Below are positions 23,607 to 33,176 of a stretch of 64,000 bases of DNA, in pieces; within the stretch, counting starts at the first letter, position 1, and every line of letters begins with the position of its first letter. A program made the position numbers and the translations under genes. The stretch comes from an uncultured Eubacteriales bacterium (GTDB taxonomy: Bacteria; Bacillota; Clostridia; Oscillospirales; Oscillospiraceae). The stretch lies in NCBI GenBank assembly GCA_900319465.1, contig ONOL01000004.1, forward strand, positions 1-64,000. The letters are read 5' to 3'. Under the pieces are notes generated by a model. It ran no database searches, was not told the origin of the DNA, and was given only the letters and a program-made list of their open reading frames with translations.

Positions 23607-26009
23607 CTACTGTCTCACGCCGCTGCGTTCCTTCGCCGGCGGCGGAAGGGGCGCCGCGGAAGCGCTCTTCCTCTCGCTCTCCCGCCGGATCAGCGCAAGA
23701 TCCAGGATCTTGTCGACGTGGTCGGTGGGTACGAAGCGGAGCTTCGCGCGTACGCTCTGGTCGATCTTCGCGAGATCCGCCTCGTTGTCCGCGGGAAGGA
23801 TGACCGTATGCACCCCCGCGCGCAGCGCCGCCATGGTCTTCTCCCGCAGCCCGCCGATGGCGAGCACGCGGCCGCGCAGGGTGATCTCCCCCGTCATGGC
23901 CACGTCATGCCGCACCGGGTCGCCGGTCAGGGCGGAGATGAGCGCGACGGTCATCGTGATGCCGGCGGAGGGTCCGTCCTTGGGCACGGCGCCCTCCGGG
24001 AAATGGATATGGATATCCTTGTTCTTGTAAAAGTCCGGATCAATGCCGAGCACGGACGCGCGGCTGCGGATGTAGGTCATCGCGGCCTGCGCCGACTCCT
24101 TCATCACGTCGCCGAGGTTGCCGGTGAGCTGCAGCTTTCCGCTGCCCTCGACCACGGCGGCCTCCACGTCGAGGATCTCGCCGCCGACGCTCGTCCAGGC
24201 CAGTCCGCGCACCAGCCCCACCTCTCCGTGCAGGCGCTGCTCATCCGGCTTGTACTTCGCCGGACCCAGCAGCTCTTCAAGCCGTTCAGGCTTCACGGAC
24301 AGGCTTTTGTATGTACCCTCGGCGATCCCGCCGGCCGCCTTGCGGCAGATGGAGGCGAGCTCGCGTTCCAGCAGGCGCACGCCGGATTCCCGGGTATAGT
24401 CGCGGATGATATGCCGGACCGCCTCGTCGGAGACGCGAAGCTGCGTCCCCTTCAGGCCGTGCTTTTTCCGCTGCTTGGGCAGGAGATGCCCCTTGGCGAT
24501 CTGCAGCTTCTCCTCATCGGTATAGCTGGAGAGCTCAATGACCTCCATGCGGTCCAGCAGAGGCTTGGGGATCGAGCCGGGATCGTTCGCGGTCGTGATG
24601 AAAAACACCTGGCCGAGATCGAAGGGCAGCTCGAGGAAGTTATCGCGGAAGCTGCCGTTCTGCTCCGGGTCGAGCGCCTCAAGCAGCGCGGCGCTCGGGT
24701 CGCCCCGGTAGTCCGAGCCGAGCTTGTCGATCTCATCGAGCACCATGAGCGGGTTCGAGGAGCCTGCCTGTATGATGCCGCTGATGATGCGGCCGGGCAT
24801 GGCGCCGATATAGGTCTTGCGGTGGCCGCGGATCTCCGCCTCGTCGTGCACGCCGCCGAGGGAGACGCGCACCAGCTTGCGGTTGACCGCGCGGGCGATG
24901 CTCATGGCGATGCTGGTCTTGCCGGTGCCCGGAGGGCCGACAAGGCACAGCAGCCCGCCTTTGATCTCCGGGCTGAGCCGGCGCACGGCCAGATACTCCA
25001 GGATGCGCTCCTTGACCCTGTCCAGGCCGAAGTGGTCCTCGTCTAGGAGCCGGCGCGCCCTGGCGATGTCCAGCGTCTCCCGGGTCTTCACGCCCCAGGG
25101 GATCTCCAGGCAAACGTCCAGATAGCCGCGCAGCACCGCCGCCTCGGAGGAGCCGAAGGGCTGCTTGGCCAGCCGCGAAAGCTCCTTGCGCAGCTTCTGT
25201 CTGACTTCATCCGACGCGTCCAGAGCATCGATCTTCTGCCGGTATTCGTCAATATCGTCCAGCGAGCCCTCGTCACCCAGCTCGGACTGGATGATCTTCA
25301 TCTGCTCGCGCAGATAGTACTCGCGCTGGCTGCGGTTCATGGCCTCCTGCGTCTCGTCGTTGAGCTCCTTCTCGATGCCCAGCACCGCCAGCTCGTGGTT
25401 GAGGATCTTGCCGAGCAGCAGCAGGCGGCGGCTGGGATACAGGCACTCGAGGACGCTCTGCTTGTCCTCCGACGGCAGGTGCATGTTCTGCGCGACGTAA
25501 TAGGCCACATAGTCCGGCCGCGGATTCGACAGCAGGTTCAGGATCTGCTCGCTCGGCATATCCTGATTGGCCCGCAGGTATTCGTCAAAAAGCGTGACGC
25601 AGTTGCGCACAAGTGCCTGCATCCTGACCTCGCTGACACGCTCCGGCCGGTCGGGCAGCGCCTGCAGCTCGGCCTGATAGCCCTTGGGATCGGTATCCAC
25701 CTTGCGCGCGGCGGCCCGGTACAGGCCCTCCACCATCACACGGCAGATGCCGCCGTGGGGCTGCCGGAGCTGCTGGCGCAGTCGGCAGACCGTGCCCACG
25801 GAATAGATCTCCTCTTCTCTGGGCATGTCGTCCGCCAGATTTTTCTGGGCCGCGAGGAAGATCAGCTGTTCGCTCTTCCCGGCGAGCGCCAGCGCCGCAA
25901 CGGACGCGGGTCGCTCCACGTCAAAGGTGAGGAGCATACCCGGAAAAACCGTCAGTCCGCGCAGGGCGATCATTGGAAGACGGATAGTCTGAATACTGTT
26001 ATCCTGCAT
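23607..26009 (-). CDS. lon: ATP-dependent protease Lon
   Basis: 800 residues, a full-length LonA. N-terminal substrate domain (about 10-205) starting LPMIALRGLTVFPGMLL, then the coiled linker. AAA+ module with Walker A GPPGTGKTS (358-366) and Walker B MVLDEIDKLG. C-terminal serine protease with the catalytic Ser in PKDGPSAGITM and the partner Lys further on. Degrades misfolded and regulatory proteins in the cytosol. AAAGGAG lies before the ATG; clpX is 44 bp upstream. Confidence 0.96.
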   Translation of the reverse strand: MQDNSIQTIRLPMIALRGLTVFPGMLLTFDVERPASVAALALAGKSEQLIFLAAQKNLADDMPREEEIYSVGTVCRLRQQLRQPHGGICRVMVEGLYRAAARKVDTDPKGYQAELQALPDRPERVSEVRMQALVRNCVTLFDEYLRANQDMPSEQILNLLSNPRPDYVAYYVAQNMHLPSEDKQSVLECLYPSRRLLLLGKILNHELAVLGIEKELNDETQEAMNRSQREYYLREQMKIIQSELGDEGSLDDIDEYRQKIDALDASDEVRQKLRKELSRLAKQPFGSSEAAVLRGYLDVCLEIPWGVKTRETLDIARARRLLDEDHFGLDRVKERILEYLAVRRLSPEIKGGLLCLVGPPGTGKTSIAMSIARAVNRKLVRVSLGGVHDEAEIRGHRKTYIGAMPGRIISGIIQAGSSNPLMVLDEIDKLGSDYRGDPSAALLEALDPEQNGSFRDNFLELPFDLGQVFFITTANDPGSIPKPLLDRMEVIELSSYTDEEKLQIAKGHLLPKQRKKHGLKGTQLRVSDEAVRHIIRDYTRESGVRLLERELASICRKAAGGIAEGTYKSLSVKPERLEELLGPAKYKPDEQRLHGEVGLVRGLAWTSVGGEILDVEAAVVEGSGKLQLTGNLGDVMKESAQAAMTYIRSRASVLGIDPDFYKNKDIHIHFPEGAVPKDGPSAGITMTVALISALTGDPVRHDVAMTGEITLRGRVLAIGGLREKTMAALRAGVHTVILPADNEADLAKIDQSVRAKLRFVPTDHVDKILDLALIRRESERKSASAAPLPPPAKERSGVRQ

Positions 26010-26053
26010 GGTGTATCTTCTCCTTTCCGGAGGATGTGGTAATCATCAGGGGA

Positions 26054-27301
26054 TCATTTTTTCTCGATCAGCGGCTTGGCTTCGCCTTTTACGCACGCGG
26101 CCGTGATCGTCACTTTCTTTACCGCGGGATCGGAGGGGACGGCGTACATCACGTCCGTCATCACGCCCTCCATGACGCTCCTCAGGCCGCGGGCGCCGAT
26201 CTTGCGTTCAATGGCCTTGTCGGCAATGGCCTCCAGCGCGTCGCTCTCATAGACGAGTTCGACGCTGTCCATGGCCATCAGGGCCTGATACTGCTTGGTC
26301 ATGGCGTTCTTCGGCTCGGTGAGGATGCGCACGAGATCGTCCCGCTTGAGGGAATCGAGCGAGGCGACCACGGGAAGACGGCCGATCAGCTCGGGGATGA
26401 TGCCGAACTTCAGCAGGTCGTGCTGCTGCACCTGGGCAAGGATCTCGCCCACGTCGCGCTCCGCGCTGCTTGTGATCTCCGCGCCGAAGCCCATGGTCTT
26501 CTTGCTGCTGCGCTTCTCGATGATCTTATCCAGACCGTCAAAGGCGCCGCCGCAGATAAAGAGGACGTTCGTGGTGTCCACGTGGATAAACTCCTGGTGC
26601 GGGTGCTTGCGCCCGCCCTGGGGCGGGACGTTCGCTACCGTGCCCTCGAGGAGCTTCAGCAGCGCCTGCTGTACGCCCTCGCCGGAGACGTCGCGCGTGA
26701 TGGAGGTATTCTCGCTCTTGCGGGCGATCTTATCGATCTCGTCAATGTAAATGATGCCGCGCTGGGCGCGCTCCACGTCGAAGTCCGCCGCCTGCAGGAG
26801 CTTGAGGATCACGTTCTCCACGTCCTCGCCCACGTAGCCCGCCTCGGTCAGCGTGGTCGCGTCGGCAATGGCGAAGGGAACGTCCAGCATCTTCGCCATG
26901 GTCTGGGCGAAGAGGGTCTTGCCGCTGCCGGTCGGGCCGATGAGCAGGATGTTGCTCTTCTGCAGCTCGACGTCGTCCTTGGCGGCGTGCAGGATGCGCT
27001 TGTAGTGGTTATAGACCGCCACCGCCAGCACGACCTTCGCGCGGTCCTGGCCGATCACGTATTCGTCCAGGCCGGCCTTGATCTGCATGGGCTTGGGCAG
27101 CTTCTCAAATGCCAGCGGCAGTCCGTCATACCCGGTGACGGGGCTTGCCGGCGCGGGGATATCGTCCACGATGGACATGCACATGCGCACGCACTCGTCG
27201 CAGATATAGCTGCCGTTGCCTGCGATCAGACGGTTGACAAGCGACTGGGGCTTGCCGCAGAAGGAGCAGCGAATGCTTCTCCGGTCGTCGTTTTTTACCA
27301 T
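26054..27301 (-). CDS. clpX: ClpXP unfoldase subunit ClpX
   Basis: 415 residues. N-terminal zinc finger C-x2-C...C-x2-C (CSFC and CDEC), AAA+ Walker A GPTGSGKT, Walker [12 protein letters not shown], and the ClpP-contacting loop within IGF-type sequence [12 protein letters not shown]. Feeds substrates to ClpP. I use the ATG at 27301 (MVKNDDRR), with GGAG 6 nt upstream; an in-frame TTG at 27313 lies within that site. A GC hairpin sits between clpP and clpX. Confidence 0.95.
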   Translation of the reverse strand: MVKNDDRRSIRCSFCGKPQSLVNRLIAGNGSYICDECVRMCMSIVDDIPAPASPVTGYDGLPLAFEKLPKPMQIKAGLDEYVIGQDRAKVVLAVAVYNHYKRILHAAKDDVELQKSNILLIGPTGSGKTLFAQTMAKMLDVPFAIADATTLTEAGYVGEDVENVILKLLQAADFDVERAQRGIIYIDEIDKIARKSENTSITRDVSGEGVQQALLKLLEGTVANVPPQGGRKHPHQEFIHVDTTNVLFICGGAFDGLDKIIEKRSSKKTMGFGAEITSSAERDVGEILAQVQQHDLLKFGIIPELIGRLPVVASLDSLKRDDLVRILTEPKNAMTKQYQALMAMDSVELVYESDALEAIADKAIERKIGARGLRSVMEGVMTDVMYAVPSDPAVKKVTITAACVKGEAKPLIEKK

Positions 27302-27321
27302 TTGCTTCTCCAATCTTCAAA

Positions 27322-27345
27322 ATGGGGGAACCGCAGTTCCCCCAT
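27322..27345 (-). terminator. Hairpin between clpP and clpX, partial attenuator
   Basis: ATGGGGGAAC and GTTCCCCCAT form a 10-bp stem, followed on the minus strand by TTTTG only. The short U-tract suggests partial termination or an mRNA processing/stability signal that lets ClpP exceed ClpX. Confidence 0.5.
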
Positions 27346-27364
27346 CATCCTTCATGCCTTCAGT

Positions 27365-27946
27365 TCAGCGCTTGTAAATGACCTTGTCGATCAGTCCGTA
27401 CGCCTGCGCCTCCTCGGCGGTCAGCCAGCGGTCGCGCTCCGAGTCGGCTTTGACCTGCTCGGGCGTCTTACCGGTGTTCTCGGCGAGGATCTTGTTCAGG
27501 CGCTCCTTGATCTTCAGGAAGTGCTCCACGTCGATCTCCATGTCCGTCACCTTGCCCTGCGTGCCGGCGGAGGGCTGGTGGATCATGATCTCGGCGTTGG
27601 GCAGGGCGATGCGCTTGCCCTTGGCGCCGGAGGAGAGCAGGAACGCGCCCATGGAGGCGGCCATGCCCACGCAGATGGTGGAGACGTCGGGTTTGATGTA
27701 CTGCATCGTATCGTAGATGGCCATGCCGGCAGACACGCTGCCGCCGGGGCTGTTGATGTAAAACTGGATGTCCTTGTCGGGGTCCTGCGCCTCCAGATAC
27801 AGAAGCTGCGCCACGATCAGGCTCGCCGTGGTGTCATTCACTTCCTCGGACAGCATAACGATGCGGTCATTGAGCAGGCGGGAGAAAATATCGTAGGATC
27901 TCTCGCCGCGGCTGGTCTGCTCTACCACATAAGGAACCAAACTCAT
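27365..27946 (-). CDS. clpP: ATP-dependent Clp protease proteolytic subunit
   Basis: 193 residues. Ser in [13 protein letters not shown], His in [11 protein letters not shown] and Asp in SERDRWL form the triad. N-terminal [19 protein letters not shown] is typical. Forms the tetradecameric chamber with ClpX. AAAGGAG lies before the ATG. Follows tig in the classic tig-clpP-clpX-lon order. Confidence 0.96.
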   Translation of the reverse strand: MSLVPYVVEQTSRGERSYDIFSRLLNDRIVMLSEEVNDTTASLIVAQLLYLEAQDPDKDIQFYINSPGGSVSAGMAIYDTMQYIKPDVSTICVGMAASMGAFLLSSGAKGKRIALPNAEIMIHQPSAGTQGKVTDMEIDVEHFLKIKERLNKILAENTGKTPEQVKADSERDRWLTAEEAQAYGLIDKVIYKR

Positions 27947-28058
27947 AATATGAAACTCTCCTTTGCAAAAATGTCAACTCTCAACTGCAAAATGAGATAG
28001 CGCGGGGCTGTCTCGCCCAAACCGGTTTTCCTCGCAGCCTGCCCGCGGAAGGCACGGT

Positions 28059-28108
28059 CTGCGGGCCGCGCGGCCCTTCCCGCCGAATCGGCGGGGCCTT
28101 GCCCGCAG
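28059..28108. repeat. GC-rich nested palindromes between tig and clpP
   Basis: Outer arms CTGCGGGC (28059-28066) and GCCCGCAG (28101-28108) enclose the perfect palindrome GGGCCGCGCGGCCC (28063-28076) and a CCCGCCGA/TCGGCGGG stem (28079-28095). The 260-bp gap has no gene. It is probably a dispersed palindromic repeat in the tig-clpP transcript. Confidence 0.55.
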
Positions 28109-28205
28109 GCCGGGCGCGGCGCAGGAGCGGCGCGATCGTGCAGCCTCACTTCGCAATCGAATCCAAGAGAGCATATCCCTATCCCGGGAAAATTATTCGG
28201 GCAGA

Positions 28206-29516
28206 TTACTCGTCCTTCTTCTCTTCCTTCGCTTCTTCGACGACGGCGGAATCGAAGATCAGGTTCTGGGCCTTCTCCTTGAGGAGCTCGGCCTTCAGCA
28301 TCGCCTCGCCGAAGTAGTTCTTGATCTGCTCCACGGTGGCACCGACGCTCTCGGAGACCTTCTTGGCGTACTCCTCGATCTCCTCCTGCGCGGCCTCCAG
28401 CTTCTCGGCGCCGATCACGGCCTCGAGCAGCATGTCGCTGCGGACCTGGAATTCGGCGGAGGGCAGGATGCTCTGGTTCATCAGCTCGCTGTCGAGGCCC
28501 ATCATCTCGCTCAGCTTCTCGATGGGCATGCTGCGGTCGGTCAGGCCGAAGTTCGCCGCGTAATTGCGGATGATCTCCTCCGCCTTCTCCTTGATCATCA
28601 CGTCGGGCACCACAACGCTCATGTTGTCGGTGGCCTTCTTCATGATGAGGTTGCGGAAGGAGCTCTCAGCCTGATCGGCAGCCCTCTGCTTCATCTGCTC
28701 GCGCAGATCGTTCTTGTACTCCTCGAGTGTGTCGAACTCGGAGACGTCCTTGGCAAACTCGTCGTCCGCCTCAGGCAGCTCGGAAACGGAAATGCTGTTG
28801 AGCTTGACCTTGAAGACCACGTCCTTGCCGGCCAGGCCTTCCACATAGTCCTTCGGGAAGGTAATGGGAAGCTCCTTCTCCTCACCGATCGTCATACCGG
28901 CGACCTGCTCCTCAAAGCCGGGAACGAAGGAGTGGGAGCCCAGCTCGAGGCTGTACCCCTCGGCCTTGCCGCCGTCGAAGCGCTCGCCGTCCAGGAAGCC
29001 GTCAAAATCAATGTTGACGGTATCGCCCATCGCGGCGGGGCGGTCCTCCACGGAGATCTGGCGGGCGTTCTGCTTGCGCTGCTTGTCCAGCTCGTGCTCG
29101 ACCTCGTCCTCATCGACCTCGACCGCGGGCTTCTCGGCGCTCAGCCCCTTGTACTCGCCGAGGGTGACCTCGGGGTAGAGGGTAATCTCAAAGGTAAAGG
29201 AAGCGCTCTTGTCGTCGTTGACCTTCACGTCGCTGACGGAGGGGGCGCCCACCATGCGCAGGCCGGATTCGGCCAGGCCCTTGTCAAAAGCCTCGGGAGC
29301 CAGCGCGTCCAGCGCGTCCTGGTAAAAGACCTCGGAACCGTACATGCCTTCCACAACGGCGCGGGGGGCCTTGCCCTTGCGGAAGCCGGGAATATTGATA
29401 CTGCTCTTGTTCTTCAGGTAAGCGCCGTTGACCGCTTTCTCAAATTCCGCGGCATCGGCTTCCACCGTAAACAGGGCGGTGTTGTTTTCTTTTTTCTCTA
29501 CGTTCTTGAAAATCAT
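28206..29516 (-). CDS. tig: Trigger factor (ribosome-associated prolyl isomerase chaperone)
   Basis: 436 residues, normal length. N-terminal ribosome-binding domain with the contact loop in NIPGFRKGKAPRAVVEGMYG (about 43-62). FKBP-type PPIase domain (about 150-245) including DTVNIDFDGFLDGERFDGGKAE and SFVPGFEEQVAGM. C-terminal helical chaperone arms, ending in an acidic/lysine tail. Strong GAGGAGG before the ATG and a promoter at 29555-29583. First gene of tig-clpP-clpX-lon-engB. Confidence 0.96.
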   Translation of the reverse strand: MIFKNVEKKENNTALFTVEADAAEFEKAVNGAYLKNKSSINIPGFRKGKAPRAVVEGMYGSEVFYQDALDALAPEAFDKGLAESGLRMVGAPSVSDVKVNDDKSASFTFEITLYPEVTLGEYKGLSAEKPAVEVDEDEVEHELDKQRKQNARQISVEDRPAAMGDTVNIDFDGFLDGERFDGGKAEGYSLELGSHSFVPGFEEQVAGMTIGEEKELPITFPKDYVEGLAGKDVVFKVKLNSISVSELPEADDEFAKDVSEFDTLEEYKNDLREQMKQRAADQAESSFRNLIMKKATDNMSVVVPDVMIKEKAEEIIRNYAANFGLTDRSMPIEKLSEMMGLDSELMNQSILPSAEFQVRSDMLLEAVIGAEKLEAAQEEIEEYAKKVSESVGATVEQIKNYFGEAMLKAELLKEKAQNLIFDSAVVEEAKEEKKDE

Positions 29517-29554
29517 GGTTTGCCTTCCTCCTCAGTTAATGCCTAAGCCTGAAT

Positions 29555-29583
29555 ACTATATCAGAATTGTTTTATAAAATCAA
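29555..29583 (-). promoter_or_regulatory. Promoter of the tig-clpP-clpX-lon operon
   Basis: Minus strand: TTGATT (29583-29578), 17-bp spacer, TATAGT (29560-29555), about 40 bp before the tig ATG. No CtsR- or HrcA-like repeat is obvious near it. Confidence 0.65.
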
Positions 29584-29613
29584 TGACAATTTCACAAACT
29601 TTACGGGGAAACT

Positions 29614-30300
29614 TTACGGGAAAACCGGCACCGGCGCGAATCCCACCGCGTCAGCGGAGACCAGACGGAACTGCGTTCCTCCGCGCCAGCCGTTGAAGGC
29701 GGCGGGAACGCCCTTGCCGTGGATATGCCCGTAAAAGCATTTTTTGACCCCGTACCGCTCCAGAAGCTCCAGGATCTCAGGGCACTCGTATTTCTGGTAA
29801 ACGGGCGGATAGTGCAGAAAGACCAGCTTCTCCCGCTCCCCCGCCGCGCGCAGGGAGTTTTCCAGCCGCATGACCTCACGGCGCATGATCTTCCTGTCAT
29901 GCTCCACGCCGCGCTCCTCCTCGTAAAACCAGCCCCGCGTGCCGCAGAGCGCGTACTCCCCGTACGGCAGCGCGTTGTTGTGGAGGATGTCGATCGTCTC
30001 GATCCCGTTTTCTGCAAAGAGCTTTTTCGCCTTGGCGGCCGTGCTCCACCAGTAGTCGTGGTTGCCCTTGAGCACGATTTTCTTTCCCGGCAGGGCGTCG
30101 ATAAAGCGAAAATCCTCCAGCGCCTCCGGAAGGCTCATCGCCCAGCTCAGATCGCCGCAGAGCACGGTCACGTCCTCCGCGGTGAGCGAGGCGAAGCCCC
30201 GCTTCAGTTTTTGCGCGTGATCCTGCCAGACCTCCCCAAACACGTCCATGGGCTTGTCGTTGGAAAAGGACAGATGCAGATCCCCGATGGCGTACAGCAT
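29614..30300 (-). CDS. Calcineurin-like metallophosphoesterase
   Basis: 228 residues. Dimetal motifs in order: IGDLHLS (D-x-H) at the N-terminus, LCGDLSWA (GDxxW-type), LKGNHDYWW (GNHD), LHYPPVY and the final GHIHGKG (GHxH). Soluble, no signal peptide. I use the ATG at 30300 (MLYAIGDLHLS), with AAGGAAGG 4 nt before it. The substrate is unknown. It is divergent from the DUF1540 gene. Confidence 0.85.
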   Translation of the reverse strand: MLYAIGDLHLSFSNDKPMDVFGEVWQDHAQKLKRGFASLTAEDVTVLCGDLSWAMSLPEALEDFRFIDALPGKKIVLKGNHDYWWSTAAKAKKLFAENGIETIDILHNNALPYGEYALCGTRGWFYEEERGVEHDRKIMRREVMRLENSLRAAGEREKLVFLHYPPVYQKYECPEILELLERYGVKKCFYGHIHGKGVPAAFNGWRGGTQFRLVSADAVGFAPVPVFP

Positions 30301-30373
30301 AAAACCTTCCTTTGCATAATGTGCGAATTGCTGCAAAAACTATGGAGGAATCCCATAGAAACGAGGTGCCGAT

Positions 30374-30547
30374 ATGACGAACAAGGCCTATGAACCCAAT
30401 CCCGGCGTCGGCTGCGACGTGACCGCCTGCAAGTACAACACCATCGACTGCCGCTGCAGCGCCAGCCGCATCAGCGTCCAGAACGAGAAGGCCGCCACCA
30501 AGGGCGAGACCTACTGCTCCACCTTCTGTCCCAGAGGGAGAGCCTGA
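30374..30547 (+). CDS. DUF1540-domain cysteine-rich small protein
   Basis: 57 residues from an ATG with GAGGTG 8 nt upstream. The sequence has the DUF1540 pattern GCDVTACKYN...CRCSASRISV...TYCSTFCPRG, with six cysteines spaced like a small metal-binding module. Such proteins are common in spore-forming clostridia, with no assigned function. A hairpin GAGTCTGC-TTT-GCAGACTC (30546-30564) overlaps its stop codon. Lies head-to-head with the phosphoesterase gene and convergent with yraN. Confidence 0.82.
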   Translation: MTNKAYEPNPGVGCDVTACKYNTIDCRCSASRISVQNEKAATKGETYCSTFCPRGRA

Positions 30548-30572
30548 GTCTGCTTTGCAGACTCGGTACATA

Positions 30573-30932
30573 TCAGCAGAACGCATTTTCAATATGGCGG
30601 ATCTCCACCCGGCCGTTTTCCCCGTCCGGGGCGTAGATCTCGATCACGTCGAAGCGAGGCTGCAGCTCCGTCTTGTGCTCCTGCAGCCAGAGCTGCGCAG
30701 TCATCAGGATACGCTCCTGCTTGGCGCGGTTCACAAATTCCCTGGCTTCGGCAAAGCGCGCGTCCCGGCGCAGCTTGACCTCCACGAATACAAGGTAGCC
30801 GCCCCGGCGGGCGATCAGGTCGATCTCCCCCAGGCGGCATCGGTAATTTTTCTCAAGAATGCGGTAGGCGCGCAGACGCAGATAGCGCGCCGCGCGCTCT
30901 TCGCCCCAGCTTCCCTTGCTCCTGTTATCCAT
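30573..30932 (-). CDS. yraN: YraN-family (UPF0102) endonuclease-like protein
   Basis: 119 residues with the Holliday-junction-resolvase-like PD-(D/E)XK core: GSWGEERAARYL, then LGEIDLIARRGGYLVFVEVKLRRD, which carries D and E-x-K. It lies 12 bp after rnhB, the usual rbgA-rnhB-yraN order. Biochemical role is not well established. Confidence 0.9.
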   Translation of the reverse strand: MDNRSKGSWGEERAARYLRLRAYRILEKNYRCRLGEIDLIARRGGYLVFVEVKLRRDARFAEAREFVNRAKQERILMTAQLWLQEHKTELQPRFDVIEIYAPDGENGRVEIRHIENAFC

Positions 30933-30944
30933 CGCCGCTCCTGC

Positions 30945-31541
30945 TCAGTGCATCTTCTTCAGGAAGCTCAGGCGGTGGATCGGAGAGGGCCCGAACTCCC
31001 GCAGCGCCGTATAGTGGGCGGCGGTGCCGTAGCCCTTGTGCGCCTCGAAGCCGTATTCCGGGTACTTTTCCGCCATTTCGAGCATGAAGCGGTCCCGGCT
31101 GACCTTTGCGAGCACGGAGGCCGCGGCGATGTCGGCGCACTTCGCGTCGCCCTTGACGACCGTCCGGTTCGGGAAGGCGATGCCCGCGCTGCGGTTGCCG
31201 TCGATCAGCGCGAGAGAGGGCGGCGGCTCCAGTTTGGCGATGGCGCGGCTCATGGCGAGATAGGTGGCGTTGAGGATGTTCCGCTCCTCGATCTCCTCCA
31301 CCTCGGCCCGCGCGATGCCGTAGCTGAGGGCGGAAGCGCAGATGGGCGCAAAAAGCGCCTCGCGCTTTTTTTCGCTGAGCTTTTTCGAGTCGTTGAGGCC
31401 GTCGATCACCAGGCCGCGCGGCAGGATCACCGCCGCGGCGTATACCGGCCCGGCCAGCGGGCCGCGCCCCGCCTCGTCCACGCCGCAGAGCAGCGAATAG
31501 CCCTCGTCATAGATCGCGTTTTCCAGTTCCCAGAGATCCAT
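30945..31541 (-). CDS. rnhB: Ribonuclease HII
   Basis: 198 residues. Removes ribonucleotides and RNA primers from DNA. Active-site block CGVDEAGRGPLAGPVYAAAV (D-E near residues 21-22), then DSKKLSEKKRE, a third acid in LALIDGN and a fourth near KCADIAAASVLAKVSRDR. It ends in the family-typical HRLSFLKK. Start lies 6 bp after rbgA. Confidence 0.95.
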   Translation of the reverse strand: MDLWELENAIYDEGYSLLCGVDEAGRGPLAGPVYAAAVILPRGLVIDGLNDSKKLSEKKREALFAPICASALSYGIARAEVEEIEERNILNATYLAMSRAIAKLEPPPSLALIDGNRSAGIAFPNRTVVKGDAKCADIAAASVLAKVSRDRFMLEMAEKYPEYGFEAHKGYGTAAHYTALREFGPSPIHRLSFLKKMH

Positions 31542-31547
31542 CCTGCC

Positions 31548-32414
31548 TCACTCTTCCGGATATTCCAGCGTAAGCCTGCCCAGCTTGCCGTCATGGTATT
31601 CGCCGAGCAGGGTGTTTGCCATGCGTTCAATGTCGTATTCGCCGCGCGAGATCAGAAAGCCGCGCTTTTTCGCGGCCTCCTCCAGCAGCTCGAAGCCGTT
31701 TGCGTCCGGGTCAGGCTCGAACTTGTAGCGCTCGCGCAGCGCCTCGGGATAGTGCGCCCGGAGCCGGAGCATGAAGTTTGCCCCCAGCGTCTCCTTGTCC
31801 AGCACGTCGGCCTTGATGGCGTTGGTGATGGCGAGCATCTCCCCTACCTCCTGGCTGTCGAACTTCGGCCAGAGGATGCCGGGCGTGTCGAGAAGATCGA
31901 GACCCCGGTCGATGCTGATCCACTGTTTTCCGCGCGTCACGCCCGGCTTGTCCCCGGCGGCGGCGGCCTTGCGGCCCGCGACCTTGTTGATGAAGGTGGA
32001 CTTTCCGACGTTCGGGATGCCGAGGATCATCACCCGCAGCGGGCGGCCGACCTGCCCCTTGGCCTCATAGTCGGCCAGCTTGTCCGCAAGCAGGCGGCGG
32101 ACGGCGGGCGCGAAGTCCTTGACGCCCCTGCCGCTTCTGGCGTCCGTCTCCAGCACGGCGAGGCCGCGGCCCTCCAGCTGCCTGCGCCACGCGGCGGTGG
32201 CCTTCGGATCGGCCAGATCCGTGCGGTTCAGGATCACGAGCCGCGGCTTGTCCCCCGCAAGGCGGTCGATGTCCGGGTTGCGGCTGGAGCGGGGAATGCG
32301 CGCGTCCAGGATCTCGCAGACCGCGTCGACCTGTTTGATGTTGTCCTCGATCATCCGCTGGGCCTTGGTCATATGGCCGGGGAACCATTGGATGTTCATT
32401 TTTTCATATTGCAT
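31548..32414 (-). CDS. rbgA: Ribosome biogenesis GTPase RbgA/YlqF
   Basis: About 288 residues. 50S assembly GTPase with circularly permuted motifs: G4 NRTDL, G1 GIPNVGKST, G3 DTPGILWPK, and the N-terminal signature WFPGHMTKAQR. The start is either ATG 32414 or ATG 32399 (MNIQWFPG); neither has a strong ribosome binding site (AAGG 11 nt before the first). A small hairpin without T-run (32442-32460) separates it from lepB. Confidence 0.94.
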   Translation of the reverse strand: MQYEKMNIQWFPGHMTKAQRMIEDNIKQVDAVCEILDARIPRSSRNPDIDRLAGDKPRLVILNRTDLADPKATAAWRRQLEGRGLAVLETDARSGRGVKDFAPAVRRLLADKLADYEAKGQVGRPLRVMILGIPNVGKSTFINKVAGRKAAAAGDKPGVTRGKQWISIDRGLDLLDTPGILWPKFDSQEVGEMLAITNAIKADVLDKETLGANFMLRLRAHYPEALRERYKFEPDPDANGFELLEEAAKKRGFLISRGEYDIERMANTLLGEYHDGKLGRLTLEYPEE

Positions 32415-32510
32415 ACTAAAAAGCCCTTATCGGGTCCCCTGAGAAAGCCGGAGGCTTTCTTATCCTCTGAATCCCGGTATCATTCTGTCCGAGCGGGATG
32501 TCCCCGCAGA

Positions 32511-33104
32511 TCAGTAGATCCAGCCGATCGCCTTGAGGGGGAAGATGATGGCGTAGGCGCGGCCGAGGATCATGCGGTTATCCACCATGCCGATCTCGGA
32601 TTTTCGGCTGTCCGTCGACTGGTTGCGGTTATCGCCCATCACGAACACGCAGCCCTCCGGCACCTTCTTGGGGCCGATGAAGTCCAGCTTGTTGTGGGTC
32701 ACCTCGGCGATATAGTCCTCCTGGATCGGCACGCCGTCGATGTATACGATGCCGTTGTCAAAATCAATGTTCACGGTCTGCCCTTCGGTGGCGATCACAC
32801 GCTTGACCAGCGCCTTGTTGGGGTCGTAGCTGTCGGTCTTGAAGACGACCACGTCTCCCGCCTGCGGGGTATAGAGCAGGTTTGAGACGAACATCTTGTC
32901 CTCGTTATGCAGGGTGGGGACCATGGAGGTGCCCGACACGTCGATGATCCGGATGCAGAAGACGAACAGCCCGACGCAGACGACCAGCGCGATCAGCAGG
33001 CTCATGATCCAGTCGTATAGGTCCCTGCGCAGCTTCTCATCGGGAGCAAGCCGGTCATAGGCTTCCTTTTCGAGCTGTTTCTTTGTTTTTTTTGCTTCAC
33101 TCAT
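32511..33104 (-). CDS. lepB: Signal peptidase I
   Basis: 197 residues. One membrane helix near the N-terminus (SLLIALVVCVGLFVFCIRI). The catalytic Ser is in DVSGTSMVPTL and the Lys in ALVKRVIATEG. The conserved MGDNRNQSTDSR block follows. Cleaves signal peptides at the outer face of the membrane. Own promoter at 33140-33169, divergent from the glycosyltransferase gene. Confidence 0.95.
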   Translation of the reverse strand: MSEAKKTKKQLEKEAYDRLAPDEKLRRDLYDWIMSLLIALVVCVGLFVFCIRIIDVSGTSMVPTLHNEDKMFVSNLLYTPQAGDVVVFKTDSYDPNKALVKRVIATEGQTVNIDFDNGIVYIDGVPIQEDYIAEVTHNKLDFIGPKKVPEGCVFVMGDNRNQSTDSRKSEIGMVDNRMILGRAYAIIFPLKAIGWIY

Positions 33105-33139
33105 GACAAAGCCTCACAGCACACATAAGATTTCATGAT

Positions 33140-33169
33140 ATTATACACCCAGACCCGCCCGGCGCGCAA
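33140..33169 (-). promoter_or_regulatory. Promoter of lepB
   Basis: Minus strand: TTGCGC (33169-33164), 18 bp, perfect TATAAT (33145-33140), ~36 bp before the lepB start. Confidence 0.65.
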
Positions 33170-33176
33170 GTTTTAT

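Noticed and set aside
26036..28000. 654-codon plus-strand ORF over clpX and clpP
   Set aside because: Shadow of two unmistakable minus-strand genes.
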